A DNA stretch of 64,000 bases, from contig OZ017768.1 in assembly GCA_963969345.1 (NCBI GenBank), positions 3,806,718 through 3,870,717 of the forward strand, read 5' to 3'. Below are positions 33,601-46,473 of this stretch, one piece after another (positions within the stretch are counted from its first letter, which is position 1; each line of letters begins with the position of its first letter). The DNA is from Turbatrix aceti (Eukaryota > Nematoda > Chromadorea > Rhabditida > Panagrolaimidae). Position numbers and translations under genes: made by a program. The notes beneath the pieces are model-generated. The model worked only from the letters and a program-made list of their open reading frames with translations, ran no database searches and was not told the origin of the DNA.

Positions 33601-35259
33601 ACACGGAACCATGGCGTCGGTAGTTCGAACGTCGGTTACTTCGTATTCTCCCCCGCTGAACAAAAAATGGATAGAATGTACACCTGCCGACAAAAGGCCA
33701 TGCCGCGGCATCGTTTCTGATGTTTACCACTGAAGCTGACGTGATGATCGAGTGCACACTTCGAAGCAAAAAACAAAACACCGTAGTCATAAATTTCAAA
33801 AAAAAATTTCAAAGAAACGTTGCAACATTTCTTTTTTTTGCAATTTTCAATTTTTTCAAATTGATTACAAAAAATGTAATTTTTTGCGCTGTTGTTTAAC
33901 CGAAAATAAAAATTTTAGACAAGTGCAAAAGATTTCCTGATTTTAAGTTTTTTTTCTATTTTTTTAAGTACAAATTCCTAAAATTCTGTTTTTTTTGCGT
34001 TCTTGTTTCCCTGTTTTTTTTTGTATTCCATGTCGGACTTCAGACCATCTTACACCCCCGAGAAGTCATTTAAATACAACAAACAACGGATGAAATGAGA
34101 TGAAAGCTTTCCAAAGCGACCTTTTCATTCATTGACCTGACCGCCTCCCCCTTCTCCTCTCCCCCATGGGACCATGTTTACGCCGACTGATAAATATGAA
34201 GGCCGATGGCTGAAAATTGAAGGCTTAATTGAATCCCGACCACCCCGAGCAACGGGCAGTGAACAGAACAGACGGGAGACCAAATTAACGCAAATTCATA
34301 ACGTAATCAGCAGGTGTTGCGTTGCGCATTCGCCCACCTAGGGACCGCAGCTCACCGGCTTTGTCCTCCATCATCGGCCACCAACCATGGAACGAACGTC
34401 ACTGCGACGCGCTATTATTATTCCAAAAAAACACACACACTTTGAAACGCTTGTTTGGACGAACTGCTAAAAATTTTTTTTTTAAACGCAGCTCAAATTC
34501 CAAAATTTATTCGTAGAACGAAAAAAACGTGCGATTTTTGCGCTGCCAGATGTTTGTTTATTTTTTTTTGTTTTTACGTGCCCTCAGGCGAGAAATCCAA
34601 AGAAAAGCACACTTCCTTGACTGATATGAGGATGATGTCGTTCCCGTCGTCGACGTCGACGCGTCGGCACTTCACGCCGTACCAGTCTTTCTCGGTTGTT
34701 TCTGTTTCTCAGCCGGCGCCATTCCGCGAAAGAAATTAGCCCGGCTAGCTGGCTCCTTGCTCTCCACGTCCCACGTCACGCCAAAGAAATCCGCGACCGC
34801 GTGTCTCCCTCCTCTAGCCTGTCTGCATTTATGCCTGTGCGTTGTTTTCAGATAAGAGTTTCATGCATGGCGGCAGGCTTGATGCAAGCCTTCGTCCCGT
34901 TGTGCAGCAGCTAGGCAGCAGCTTTTCTTTGTACCCCGACGCACGCACGTAACGCAGGCTCAGTCGCGTCGTTTTGTCCCCCTAATAAGGCAGTAGTCAG
35001 TCGTCCGCTAACAACTCAACTCCAGCCCGACGAGAGTCCGTCGGTCCACATCCTCAGAAAAAACACCAGCCCGAAAAAAAAACACAGAAACCGTGTCCGT
35101 GTGCTTGCCGTTATCGCGTGTGCCGTTATCGACCGACTCTCGTGACACCACGCCTCGCCCCCCGTACAGCCGTCTGTCTCCTGTGTGTGCCGTTGGAGCG
35201 TCAGCGTAAGCCGACAGCCCCTCACAGACGCAGTTTCAACGGCGCTACGCCAGCGAGAA
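30647..35259. other. Gene-poor intergenic region of 4.6 kb
   Basis: I find no convincing gene. The region holds GAGT repeats (30930-30952), CAGACG-type repeats (30965-31005), ATC/GTC trinucleotide runs (32710-32770) and long A/T tracts. Open frames here (for example 32662-33147) are low-complexity translations of these repeats. The last kilobase before 35260 is GC-richer with C-rich tracts and probably contains the promoter and 5'UTR of the NPDC1-like gene. Confidence 0.5.
33003..33078. repeat. Purine-rich short tandem repeat
   Basis: CAACAACATCAACATCAACA passes into a run of GAGCAG/GAACAA hexamers (33028-33075). It sits in intergenic DNA; the matching open frames translate only as Glu/Gln repeats. 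Confidence 0.7.
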
Positions 35260-37682
35260 ATGTGGCGAGGCGTCTATTCCCCTCTTGTTATCAATGTGAT
35301 CCTCGTCGTTGCCACCTTCTTCGATCACCGCCAAGGCCTCGGCGGTGTCGACGCCCGGTACTTTAGCGGTAAGTTGTTGGCATTTTTTTTTGCAAATGAC
35401 GTATGACGACGACATATTTTTTTTTTCAGAAGCAAGTGCCGGGGGGTCATCCCAGGCTCAGGCGGCATCTGACGAGTATGCAGAAAATCTGGGACCCATC
35501 TTGGAAGAGCTCTACGGCCAGCAACTTGCCCAACAGCAAAATGCCGTCGAGGAAGAACTCGCCGAGATGCTACAGGCAGGCCAAGGTATGTGATGACGTC
35601 ATAAAGGAAAAATGTGTTTGTTTTGCTGACTGATAACCAGGTGACGACGCAGAGGTGCGTTGGTGTCTGTAGATCCGGTAAAATGGGAAGACTCTCATGA
35701 CTTGTTTTTTGACCCGTCAAAAATTTATTCTCGTGGCATAAATTATTTAATTATTTATTTCATTAACCGGAAGTTATCTTTTCAGGCGAACAACAACAGC
35801 AGGGCCAACAAGCCTTCGCTCCCGAGGAGGAAGAGGCCGCCCCGTCATCGGGCAAAGACTTCCGGGAGCAACTTGAAGAGCTGAGCAATCAGCTGCGCCA
35901 ACTCGTACCCGAGCAACAACAGCAACAACAACAGCAGCAGCAACAGCCCCAACCGGAGCCGCAGCAGGGCGATTTCGTCGTTCCCGCTGGCATTCCAACA
36001 ACCGGCCCCGCGACTGCCGAGGTCGCGCCCCTCGCTGTCGATGAGCCCAAGACCCCGGCTGCGCAACCGACCGCGCAGAAGAAGGGACAGAGCGAGTTTG
36101 TCGAATTCGTCGAACCCGCTCCCGCCAAGCTGCTCAAGGCCAAGATCACCGAGGTTGACAAGCGAGTTGTGGCTGAGAAGCTCGTTGGCACGCAGAACCA
36201 TGGCCTACAGCTTTTCTCAAGCTTCAGCAACGTGATGTTCATTGGTGAGCTAGGGGCTTATTTTTTTTTCTCTCTGTCATCTCCTTCTTCTTTGGGTTCC
36301 GGTCTCTTATCCCCCATAATCCAGGGACCGGAACGAACGCGTGGGGGTTTGTTTTGGGGTTTCGAGGCTTCCAGGAGTGCATCGATTGGGATACTTCCTT
36401 GTCATTGTCTCCGGGGGAGGCTGGACAAACACGCGACCCGCTTAATTCTTGTCCTTCTTCTCGCCTGCTTCTCGCTCGCCTACTCATCCATCCATTTTTT
36501 TCAGCCATCGTAACCGTGTGTAGCGTGTTCGTCGTCGTCGGCGTCGTCGGTGGCACGTATTATTACAACAAGTAAGTGCAGGGACAAAAAAAAGCGCCAG
36601 GAGGGCAAGACAGACAGCAGAGTGCCGCTAAACTACCGTAAACGCTGACCTTTGCGGCACTCCTTCCCTACCACCGCCCCGGGGTGCTAAGTTGTGCACT
36701 CTGCACCGCGTGCCGCCAGAGTGCGAAAGTGCGTGTTATGCGCAAATGCAATGTGCATTGGCAAGTCAGTATCCAACGGGAACAAACAGCTCGTCATTTT
36801 TCTGACGTTTGACTAAGCAAAACGCATTCGGGGCTCGAATTTGGTAGCCTCGGCAAACAGCTTTTTCCTGCTGCTTTTCGGGCTCTAATGCATAATTTTT
36901 AATTAACAAAGCCGTTTTTTTCGTGTTTTTGGGGGGCAAAGCGTCCCCATTGTTTTGTGCATAACAAACATGTCTAAATTTTTTTCAAACATTTTTCCGG
37001 AGGCAAAAAAGAAAGCGTCACCTTTGAAGCCCCAAAACTCAGAAAAAAAGTTGATTGGCTGCTTCTTTTTTAGTTGGATTAGTCCCGGAAGTTTTTCTAC
37101 GTTCATTGCAAACTACAAAATATGTAGTAATTTATTTTGACGCAAGATACAAAAAAGTAGACGGCTTAGACGACGGAGACAGCCCCTGCGGCGTCTGACA
37201 TTTTTCTGATGCTTGTGCACGAGTCGGGTCAACAGAACAGCAAAAAAAAGGCACAGGGGACAATCAACACCATATTATCACGCAGGACTGACTAAACATT
37301 TTTTTTGACTATTTTCAGCGTCCGCCGAACGCCAGACAACAACTTTGACGACTTCACGCGGTACTCGCCGGCGGGGCCGAGCAAGAAACTGGCCAGTCTC
37401 CGGACAAATGGCATCCGGATGGATGAAAACGGCGACGATAGCCTAGCGTACAAAGCCCAGCTTCACCACTACCAGCAGACGAAGCAGAAGATCATCGGCG
37501 GCGAAGATGGACTCGGCGGCACGACGAGTCCCTCCGGCGGCTCGCCACGCTCCATCCACCACAGCGCAAATAGCGAAGACGAGGCTGACGATTTGGAGGA
37601 ACACAACTACTCTGTCTACGAGTGTCCTGGCCTCGCTCCCACCGGTGATATTGAGGTTCAGAATCCCAATTTTGGACACTAG
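35260..37682 (+). CDS. cab-1: NPDC1/CAB-1-type neuronal membrane protein
   Basis: Single-pass protein of the family of vertebrate NPDC1 and C. elegans CAB-1, which binds the Rab3 GEF AEX-3 and acts in synaptic vesicle function. Exons 35260-35368, 35430-35585, 35786-36244, 36505-36571 and 37319-37682 join in phase (384 aa; human 325). The signal peptide is VYSPLVINVILVVATFFDH. A Gln/Glu-rich extracellular region has an interrupted poly-Gln tract (35915-35950). The TM segment is AIVTVCSVFVVVGVVGG. The cytosolic tail contains LAYKAQLHHYQQTKQKIIG and the family signature YSVYECPGLAPTGDIEVQNP at the C-terminus. The tail signature is what fixes the assignment. The Gln expansion and long Pro-rich ectodomain are lineage-specific. 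Confidence 0.88.
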
Positions 37683-39413
37683 AGAAAGAGATTATTTGAT
37701 TCTGATTCCGCGTGGCCATCCAACAACGGCATCACAGACACACTGACACACACACACACCACACACGGCGAGTTTCTCTATCCTGAACATCCTGGACCTC
37801 GAATCTTTCCTTCGGCATCTGTCCACCTGTCCCAACTTCCTCCTCCTTCTCCTCCCTCACGCATCTCCACTCTCGGCATTTGATCAACACCACCACCATT
37901 CCGACGATTGTCACGTTTATCTCACAACTCGTTGCGCACACAGACTCTACAAAAATCATTATATCTCACGTCCACAAAAAAAGAGCATTTCTTAGTGTTA
38001 ATATGAGTGAAAAGATGAACGGCGTTAAATATGTTGAATAAAAAGCGGCAATGTGAAGGAAACTGAAGTTTTGGGATTTTGCGGGAAAATTTGAAAAAAA
38101 AGTTGGGTTTGCAGATTCATGCAGCATTGGTTTTTTCCTAAAATAGATAACGGACTGCAGCGTTGGCAACCTGCTCGAGTGATTTGTTGGTTGGTTGACT
38201 TTGGCATTTTGCACTTAATTTATTATCGCAATTTTCTAATATTTATTTGGAAAAATATTTTTTGTTTGCTTTTTTTGGCACCGAACGTCATTTTTTTTAT
38301 CCTTGGGTGCTAGTTATGTATGCCCAAACCCATATTTAACCCACCCAAAGCCGTGCCTGCTGACAAGAACGAACACTAAAGCTCAAAGCATGTCGGCTTC
38401 GAGTAATCCTGCTCGTCAAAAAACAACCGGGAGGGCAGAAATCTCAACCAAAAAAAAAGCAATCCAAACAGCGAACAAACAAAGCTCGGGTGACCAATGA
38501 TGGATTTATTTTTTTGCAGTTTCAGCACGTTTTAGGAGGCACACAGAGATGACAACACACATTCATTCGTTCATTCGTTCTTTCTCACGTCAGAACGGTT
38601 TTCGTTCAAGAAAAAAAAATTAAATAAATTTTTGCTGCAGGGCAGGAAGGGCAACAATGACTCTCGTCGCCAGCGCCGACGCGTTGGAGATGGCTGGCGT
38701 AACTGAGTTAGTCAAATTAGACGCCTGACAGAAGGAAAGTACCAACTAATGGGTCAATTGAACCATGTGGATTCTGTGGACTGGGACCGTTGTGTTTCAG
38801 TGACATGAATTTGACTGTCAGACAAAAAGATGTACATAGATTTTGTTTTTTTTTGTTCATTTTGGCATGCATTTTCGTTTTTTTTCGGTTTTAGGTTCTC
38901 TCATTAGAAGCTATTTGTCTTTTGTTTTTTATGTGTGCTCAACACATAATGGACAGGCTAAATCCCATTAATCCTCGGCCCAAATATTATTATTACGCTT
39001 TTGATGAAAATCAGATGAATGCTTTTTTTCGAGGTCTGAAAACAGGGATAAATGTAAAAAAATACAAAAAAAAATTTTAAATGCAAAAAAATATATTTCA
39101 ATATTCAAAAAATCATTTTTGTTAACCAGCAACACGGCAGGCGTTCACACCTTCGACCTGGGCAACAACAACAAAGCGTGTCAGAATTCAACCGAAATTC
39201 ACCTTGCTGAAAATTTGTAAACAAATTTTTTGAAGTGATTTTCCAACCGTCTGTCAGCCACGTTCATTCTTTCATTGTCAGTGCACGTTTGTCCGACTAT
39301 TTATACCCTTGTTGTGGACATACCTGTCCTCGATGAAATGGTTTTGCGCAGGTGTTCGCGCTCAAGAGTCGAGATTGACCATTTTTAAACAAGCGCAGGC
39401 GGCCAAAAACCGT
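37683..39413. other. Intergenic region before tRNA-Cys
   Basis: 3'UTR of the NPDC1-like gene (CA-repeat at 37740-37765, AATAAA near 38037) followed by AT-rich spacer. No gene recognised. Confidence 0.5.
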
Positions 39414-39485
39414 GGGTCTGTAGCTCAGTGGTAGAGCAATCGGCTGCAGTCCGATCGGTCACCGGTTCAATTCCGGTCAGGCCCT
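39414..39485 (+). tRNA. tRNA-Cys(GCA)
   Basis: A 72-nt cloverleaf. The acceptor stem GGGTCTG pairs with CAGGCCC, the D arm is GCTC-AGTGGTA-GAGC, and the anticodon stem ATCGG/CCGAT holds the loop CTGCAGT with anticodon GCA. The T arm is ACCGG-TTCAATT-CCGGT. Intragenic A box TAGCTCAGTGG and B box GGTTCAATTCC are present, with a T-run terminator just downstream. No intron. Confidence 0.95.
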
Positions 39486-40060
39486 ATCTTTTTCGTTTTT
39501 TGGGGGTCACCTGGCGGCTACGAATTATTTTTGTTCCAGGATTCTGATTTGCAGTCTACGCTGAGTTATCCTGCATCCTGTTTGGGTGTTTTTAACTGAA
39601 TTCTATTTTTTTTGAAGGCAAAAATGCGTTTAAAAATGAGTCAAAGCGTCAGGTGACTCACCTGAGGTGATTAGCGTCGATCATGTCTTACGTCTGCAAG
39701 CCCCGGAGATAAAATAAATAAACTTTTTGCGGAAGTAAGTGCTAAAAGTAATTGACAATCAAATTAGTTTTTTTACAATTACCCCTCACCTGGCCGGGTC
39801 GGGTTCCTGACACCTTTCACCTTTTCAACAATTCCACATGCCGGTGGTCCTCTCCAGGTGGTGGATGCTCTTTTTTTGTTGTTGTTGGAGGACAACTTGT
39901 TTCCCAAGCAACTGCTATGATCTCTGAGATCGCGTAAACAACGCAGTCTGGCGGCGCGTGCTTTGTTTGTGGTTGCGAGCCCTGCTATCGGCAATCGGAT
40001 CGACGAGCGAGCGAAGAGTCAGTCCTTGCGGGCATTTGGACCTCACCAAAGTCCTTTGAC

Positions 40061-40905
40061 ATGGCTGACTCTAAATTTTCTTTTCTCTGTTTAGAAGTCA
40101 CATATGCGGTAAGTTTAATACTTTCTGGGATGTGAAACAGCGTCAGATGAACTTGAATATCCAAAAAATTTCAGCTCGGCTCCAAAATAGTAGCCGGTCT
40201 GACGATTGTCGCCTCGCTCGTCGCGCTCATTGACTCGCTCCACGTGGTTGTCAGCGCCATTGCTGGAATATGGCTTGTCGTATCTGTGCTTGTTTTTGCC
40301 GGACATCATTGTCAGGATCACAGACTTCTTCTTCCGTACTTTGTTGTTATGGTAGACACTTTTTTTGAGTTCTAGGATAAAAAGTTGCTATTTTCCATTT
40401 TCCAGACCATCAGTTCCATCGCCGGAGCCCTTTCTGCGGTCATTCTGATTGTACTCCTCCTCATCCGGCCAAACTGGTGGATCGATGTGTTCGAGCGAAC
40501 CGGCGACTATGAAACCGGGCATAATGGTAAGCTTTTTTTTGTAAGCTAAACAAATGTGCAAAAAAAACGACAATGAGCAGGAAATCAAGTGACATCAGAT
40601 TTCCTGCATTTTTTTCATTTCCGACGAACATAATCCGGATTGTTCGTCGCGCTGTGTCTCATACTAGCATTTAGCAATTGTAAAAACATAAAAAAAAATA
40701 ATTTCTTCCTCATTTTTTTTCAGTAACAATAATGGCAACTCTGGTGCTCATCGTCGTCACCGGAACCGCCGCCTACCTGTGCTACGCGTTCGCCAGCATC
40801 GTCCACCGGGCAGAATTCGCCATCAAGGGCCGAAACATGTGTTCAGATCCCGAAACTGGAAGCACCGGCATCGTGAGCTTTGTCCGCGATGAACAAGCTT
40901 TTTGA
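40061..40905 (+). CDS. Small four-transmembrane protein, nematode tetraspan-like
   Basis: Exons 40061-40108, 40175-40351, 40406-40526 and 40724-40905 join in phase (175 aa). Four hydrophobic segments are visible: SKIVAGLTIVASLVALIDSL, VVSAIAGIWLVVSVLVFAG, ISSIAGALSAVILIVLLLI, and IMATLVLIVVTGTAAYLCYA. N- and C-termini are short and presumably cytosolic. The arrangement (short N-terminus, GxKxxAxxxI in TM1, conserved pair before TM4) resembles the large nematode DUF7027/LAPTM-like group, but the assignment is by topology only. Function unknown. The truncated gene at 59973 has a similar TM1 (HVRKFTVVAAIVEIFIICFL) and may be a relative. Confidence 0.7.
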
Positions 40906-41456
40906 ATCAAATCCAAAAAATCAAGTGCCACAAGTTCTACAAAACCTCCCACTCCCCCAGTTGCCGTATTTTTCTCGTTATCTGGTTTTTACATGAAAAA
41001 TAAAAAAAGCAATCTGTGTATTCCTGGCATCCCCATGGATGAAGGGAAGGCAAAATGTTATCAAAGACCACGACGACGGCCGGAGCCGACCGTGAGAGCA
41101 CATTTTCATCGCTGAGGTAAAGGCTAATGACACGGACACGTCCTCGTCCCCTGCCGTCACCCGCACGGATTGCGTGTCGTCCGGCGGAGGAGAGCAAGAG
41201 CCGGGAAGACATGGAAGCAGTGGCGCGGAGTGGAGTGGTTGTGCCGACAGGTGAGTTCTTAAGACGTAAGACGGACGTCGGGCGTTGGGCGTGCGCGGTG
41301 GGACGATGGGGGTTGGGGTGGGGTGCTCTCACGATTCTTCTCTGCCCGGAGAACGGGCCAATGATCGTTGTTGGATGCCGCAAACTTGATTGAATACAAA
41401 AAGTTTTTTTTTGTTTTTTTCAGATTTCTTCCCCACAGGTAAGAAACAAAGGCAGG

Positions 41457-43859
41457 ATGTCGACGAAGCAGTCGGGATCATCCGGGCCAGGTGGTCAGCA
41501 TACCAGCAGATTCAGAGCTGCCCATGCAAGTTTTCGTCTCAGGATGCTTCACGAGCAGCACGCGCCCACCAACGAGCCCGTGAGTTGTGTTTTGTCTGGA
41601 TAAAGGGGGGGGGTCACCTGGATGCATCCTGGAGCTCTCATGTGCCGCCGTATGTGTCGCTTTCTTTTATTAACCGGTGGGGAAAGAAATTGACTAAAAC
41701 GGAGTGTCAATCCTCTCTCTCTCTCCTTTCCCCTGGCTAATCACGTAGCGACAAAAACATCCAGTCTTGTTGGCGTACAAAGCCATTCGCGAGAGGATTT
41801 GCTCTCCCCTTTTCATCGCTCCCTATTCCCATTTTGTACTTGGTGAGACGACGACAGCAACGGCGACGGCGACGGCGACGACAACGGCTTTTCCACATTA
41901 CCTCAGGCAGTCATGCGCCCCGGCCGACGAAAGCATGAAAGAGAAGGAGAAGGATTCATCTGACAAGAAGGAGGCTAAACGTCGACGATTTCCCTTCCAC
42001 ATGCCCAAGAGCGATCCCACAAGCCCCTCGGCGGTCCCGTCGACCGGAGGGGGCCCTTCTTCGCCTTCTGCGATCCCCGACACGACTTCGGAGAAACAAT
42101 CCTTCTTTGGCAGGTGAGTCACGCGAGCTTTCGTTTTTTTCTTGAATTTTTCTGAGATTTTTTTAATAGTGCAGGACGACTTCTTCGTCTTCAAGTCAAC
42201 GCAAGAAGAGATTCTCAGCGGCACACAAGACTCCTCCGGCGACGCCGACCACCCTCAGCGTCGACACTGCCGAGCAAATCATCGGCAAGCAGCGCATCAA
42301 CAGGTGAGCCTTTTCTTTACGGTACTTTTGTGGTTGTCTTGGGACCCGAAACAGTGCACTAGATAATTTCTGCAAATCCAGTGGAATGCTAACACACGCT
42401 AAAAAGTTTATTTTAGAATTGTACTGTCGCCAAAGCTCAAAAATCAGATTTGTGGTTGTAATCCTTTGCTCTAAAAAATTGCGTGACGCACCGCCGGGGC
42501 GATGATAATCACTCGATTAAGGATTCATGTGAATTTTCATGCAAAGGTGGCATTTTGGTTGGATTGGGCTTGCCAAAATTATTTTGTGGACGAATTTGAA
42601 AACAAATTCGTTTAAAAAAATATTTTTTTAGTTTTTCTTTCAACTTTATTTTTGAAATTTCAAAAACGCGCGTAAACTGGTCTCAAACGGAATTCTGCGT
42701 AGTCTCGAGTGGAAAATTTTTGTTAACGATTTTTTACGGATTTCTCGACACGAAAATGCATTTTCGTGTTAGAAATTGTTTTTACCGTTTTTCAATTTTT
42801 TTTCAAAACAGAAAAAAACGAATTAGAAAATTTTACAAAAAAAAAAATTCTGCAATTAAAAATTTTTGTTTTTTGACTTTTGCTCAAATCCAAAAACATC
42901 AGGCGCAAGTACTGCAATTAGTCCCCCACTTGAACCACTCATCTTCATGTTCCAAATTTCAGAACAGCAAGTGGGAGCAGTATCCACAAGAGATTCTCGG
43001 CATCATCGGAGGAAGGCGGCCCTGCGATACAGCCGAACGTCTCACCCCTCGCGTCCGGAGCCCAGGCCATCGTAACGTCGCCTTCCGGGGCTACTGCTAC
43101 GTCGCCAGGCCACAGCCACAGCATCCTGGCACACCACCACCACGCTCATCCGTCACCGACGATGACGCACCACCATCCGCCTGCTTCGCCCAAATCAAGC
43201 ACGCCAAACATCTTTCAGCCGCCAAAGTCCAAATTCAAGATGGCACATGAGAGCTTTCGCATTAGGATGTTCCAGGAGCAGTACGGTTTTGAGCCGGTAC
43301 TGTAGAGGGGTCAAAAATTTGGGTTTTAACACAAAAAATCCATTTCGTTCAAAAAATTTATTTGGAGCAAAAAAATTGATTTGAGGCAAAAAAATTCGAT
43401 TGAAAGTCGAAAAATAGTCAAAAATCACAAATTTCCAGGTGTTTATGACGAAAAAGCGCACCGCAGACAGCAAATTCAGCGAGTTTAAAGGCGGCGACCT
43501 TAACAAGTACACAGCCCGATCGTATATGATCAAGAACGGCAACGAGGTCTTCGGAGGTTGGTTGCACAATTTTTGCCTGAGGGCATTTTTCACTTTTCGG
43601 CCATCTGGCACACATGTTTTCGTTCTCGCTCCTTTTTTCTTGAGCTCGGGTGATCTTGAACCTATCTAGCATGTATATTTCGGTCGATTAGTGTTCCGTA
43701 TGCGTATGAAATCCAGCATGTCAACTCCCACAAACAAATCTCCGATTCACAAATATTCGGTCATTCAGACACCAGAGATCAAAGTTGAGGATTATTGTCG
43801 TTATCCGACTTCTCCGCCACTGTCGCCGATATCCTCGAGTGCACCCCAGAGTGCCGCAG
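41457..43859 (+). CDS. Distal N-terminal exons of the mec-2-like stomatin locus
   Basis: Six exons join in phase: 41457-41579, 41911-42113, 42175-42303, 42963-43296, 43439-43556, 43692-43859 (358 codons). The last ends in the same phase as the acceptor of the stomatin exon at 47965, so this chain can be spliced onto the stomatin domain after skipping the 46474 and 47495 first exons. The encoded region is Ser/Pro/Thr-rich and His-rich (SHSILAHHHHAHPSP), probably disordered. It contains two copies of an AHxSFRxRMxxEQ motif, each at an exon end. No recognised domain. It could instead be a separate gene whose last exon I have not seen; the phase match and lack of a stop favour one locus. Confidence 0.5.
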
Positions 43860-46473
43860 GTATATAAATACTACGGGGGCGTGTCTGGAGCTGTTTCTTT
43901 CCTATTTTTGATGATGGTTGCGTGAGTAGGGTACAAAAACTAATTTTCATTGTCAGCCGTTTTTAAATTAGAGCTTGCAACTCGTCGGATGAAAATTTGA
44001 TGCCTCTGTCAGCTGGATGGGCTGTCGTTGTATGCCATGCTTTTAGGTGCTTGGAAGACGTTCTTTTTGGCACTTTGGGGTAACTTAATCGTGGGAAACT
44101 GGTTTTGGGGGCGTTGCGAAGGCGTGAAATTCAGATTTCGGCCGTTTTGGGTTTTTCGCAGAGCGTTAACTTTTTTTTTAAGTTGAACGAGTTCAGGTAA
44201 ATTTGTTGGGGTATTCCGGAACTTAAATGTCCTAGAACCACTTGGCCCATTTTATAGCAACTATAGCTTCTCATTGCGTCGTTAGCAATTTTGTCAACTA
44301 AATATGTACCCCAACAAAATTCTAATGAGCTGTCCCCTCCGCCCGGTCGGTCCACGTGGTTGTTTCTTGATTCCACGCTACCGCCCGTCTTCGTCCCCAT
44401 CCGTTGGTCCGCAGAAAGTCCGATGAAGCATCATCATTACGCCAGACTAATAACCATTGTTGCTCTTGTCTTTTCGGGGGGGCCGGTGCCGGTGTGGTGT
44501 CGGATGCACGACGAGACAAGCAGCCAGGCGTCGTAAAAATTAGCGCACTCTCGGCAGCCACGACACCGATGATGATGAGTAGTGCCACGAGGAAAAAAAA
44601 AAAGAAGAAAGGGGAAGAGGAGTGCCTGGGGGCTCACTTGTTGCCCGCGTCAATTTTTTTGCCGTTTCTGCACCAGCAGCGATACATAAATACAACTTCT
44701 GCAAGCCTGGCCTGCGCGAGACTTTTCACACGTACTACTTGGCTGCCCACGTGCCTTTTTCTACCGCCTCCAGCAAAAGAAAAAAAATTTTGGACCTTGA
44801 CGGAAGGCGTGATTGCGTGCTGCCCTAGCTAGCTATCGGCAACTTGCAACTGCTGCCGTCAAAACAAAAAAAATGTATCTTCAACAAAAAATTGCGGCAT
44901 TCATTAGATATTCATTTAGGCATTTGAAAAAAACGCATTAGTTGGTGGAACGAACGCATTTTGCCGGCCGGGATTACGTAAATCATCAGATTTGTCACTT
45001 TTTAGTAATTCAAGTTGCAATTTCCAAAGTTTTTAAATAAGTGGCTGCTAAATGTTTGTTTTTTTGCTCAGAATCGCCAAAACTGTTGTTTTTGTTGCTC
45101 CGCGCGCGCCTGTGGCCTGATAATCCATGTAAATGGGTCGTTTTGCATCCGGGAAGTGCCTCGTTCCCTCCAGAATGACTCCAGACACGTACTAAACGGC
45201 AACTCTCTGCCCGCTTGAGATTGCCGGCGTCGCCGGCTCTCGAGCAATTAGCCGTTTAGGTTCGTACCTCCCCTGCGAGGAACTGCTCATGTCGCGCTCG
45301 CTCGTGTTTGTTTCTGATGTGAGCCAGTCTGGTGTTTCCAGACCAGTGCATACGTATGTATGATGCCCTGAGTGTTCTGTGTGTGACCGACCCCCGGAGC
45401 AAGCAATCAGCCGGTTCGAAGGCCCCTGAGATATCTTCTTTATTTTTTTTTTAATTCACTAGCATAATTGAATACCGGGCCCTCTGGCCCTGGACCGGGT
45501 CTATTTTGTAATATCATTTCGGTTTTTCGGCGAAACAACGGCACACGACCGACACCGACCTAATTACCCTGTCCCATCCTGTGTTTTTTTTTGATGCCAC
45601 TGACAATTGTTCTTTTTCAATTAGAAAAAAATTCAGCCCTGGCAGTCACATTTCTGTTTGCACTCTGATTTTTTTTTGTTTTTATGGAAAGAAACATTTT
45701 TGAACGGATTATATTAGTGGCGTCCGACGGCTTTTTAATAAGCGCGGGACACTCACGCCAACCTGAGCCCGCAAGCGTATGCCATCGGGTCCGGCTTGTT
45801 TGTTTTTACCGCCCTTCCACGACACTTGCAGGAGAGAAGTCTCTTCTTGACGGAAACTACGAAAGACTGCCGGAAGAAAACATCGTTTAGCAAGCGTCTG
45901 GGATTCTAACTTGTTTTTGAATTAAAATGAAACTTTTTTTTCCGCTGATATTTAAATTGATTTTTCTCAAATTACTATTGTAAATTGCTATTTCTAGCTT
46001 AGGAAATATTTGGATCCTTACACGCGCGTTTTTTCTGATTCATTTTAACCGTATTTTTAAAACAGTTTTTTTTTCCGAATTTTTTTTCTAAGATGCACTT
46101 CAAAAATCCAGAAAAAAATGCTGATGAGCAGCGTTTGTTGAAGATTTTTTGTAATTGAAAGCTAATCAAATTGTTGCCCAATTCAAAAATTAGGCGCTAG
46201 ACTTGAGTGCACCGAACGAACCCAACGAGTGTTTTTTTAATGCAGAAAATGTCTGATTGTCAAACATGGGTTTATTTGGGTTTCTGTCTGTTTTTTTTGA
46301 GTTTGAATGTTTTTTTTTGGATTCTGAATAGTTTTTTTTTTGTTTTCGAAATGTTTTTTTTGGATTTTGAATGGATATACTCCCGGATTGGCACTTTTTA
46401 TGCCCTCAGGTGACACCTGTGTTTATGCGTGAATCGGCAAGACAAGTGAACGTAAAACATACCCCCCTGTAGG
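43860..46473 (+). other. 2.6-kb gap inside the mec-2-like locus
   Basis: Lies between the distal N-terminal exons and the middle alternative first exon. Contains no coding segment I can support, several long T tracts (46050-46380) and a TATA-like TATATAAATA just after 43860. It is probably intron of the long isoform plus promoter for the 46474 exon. Confidence 0.45.

Noticed and set aside
41206..41438. Upstream start MEAVARSGVVVPT with a 15-bp exon at 41424 as the beginning of the distal stomatin isoform
   Set aside because: Joining these to the 41456 exon puts it in a frame that ends at the exon boundary; the frame from the ATG at 41457 continues through five more exons. The upstream pieces are more likely 5'UTR or chance.
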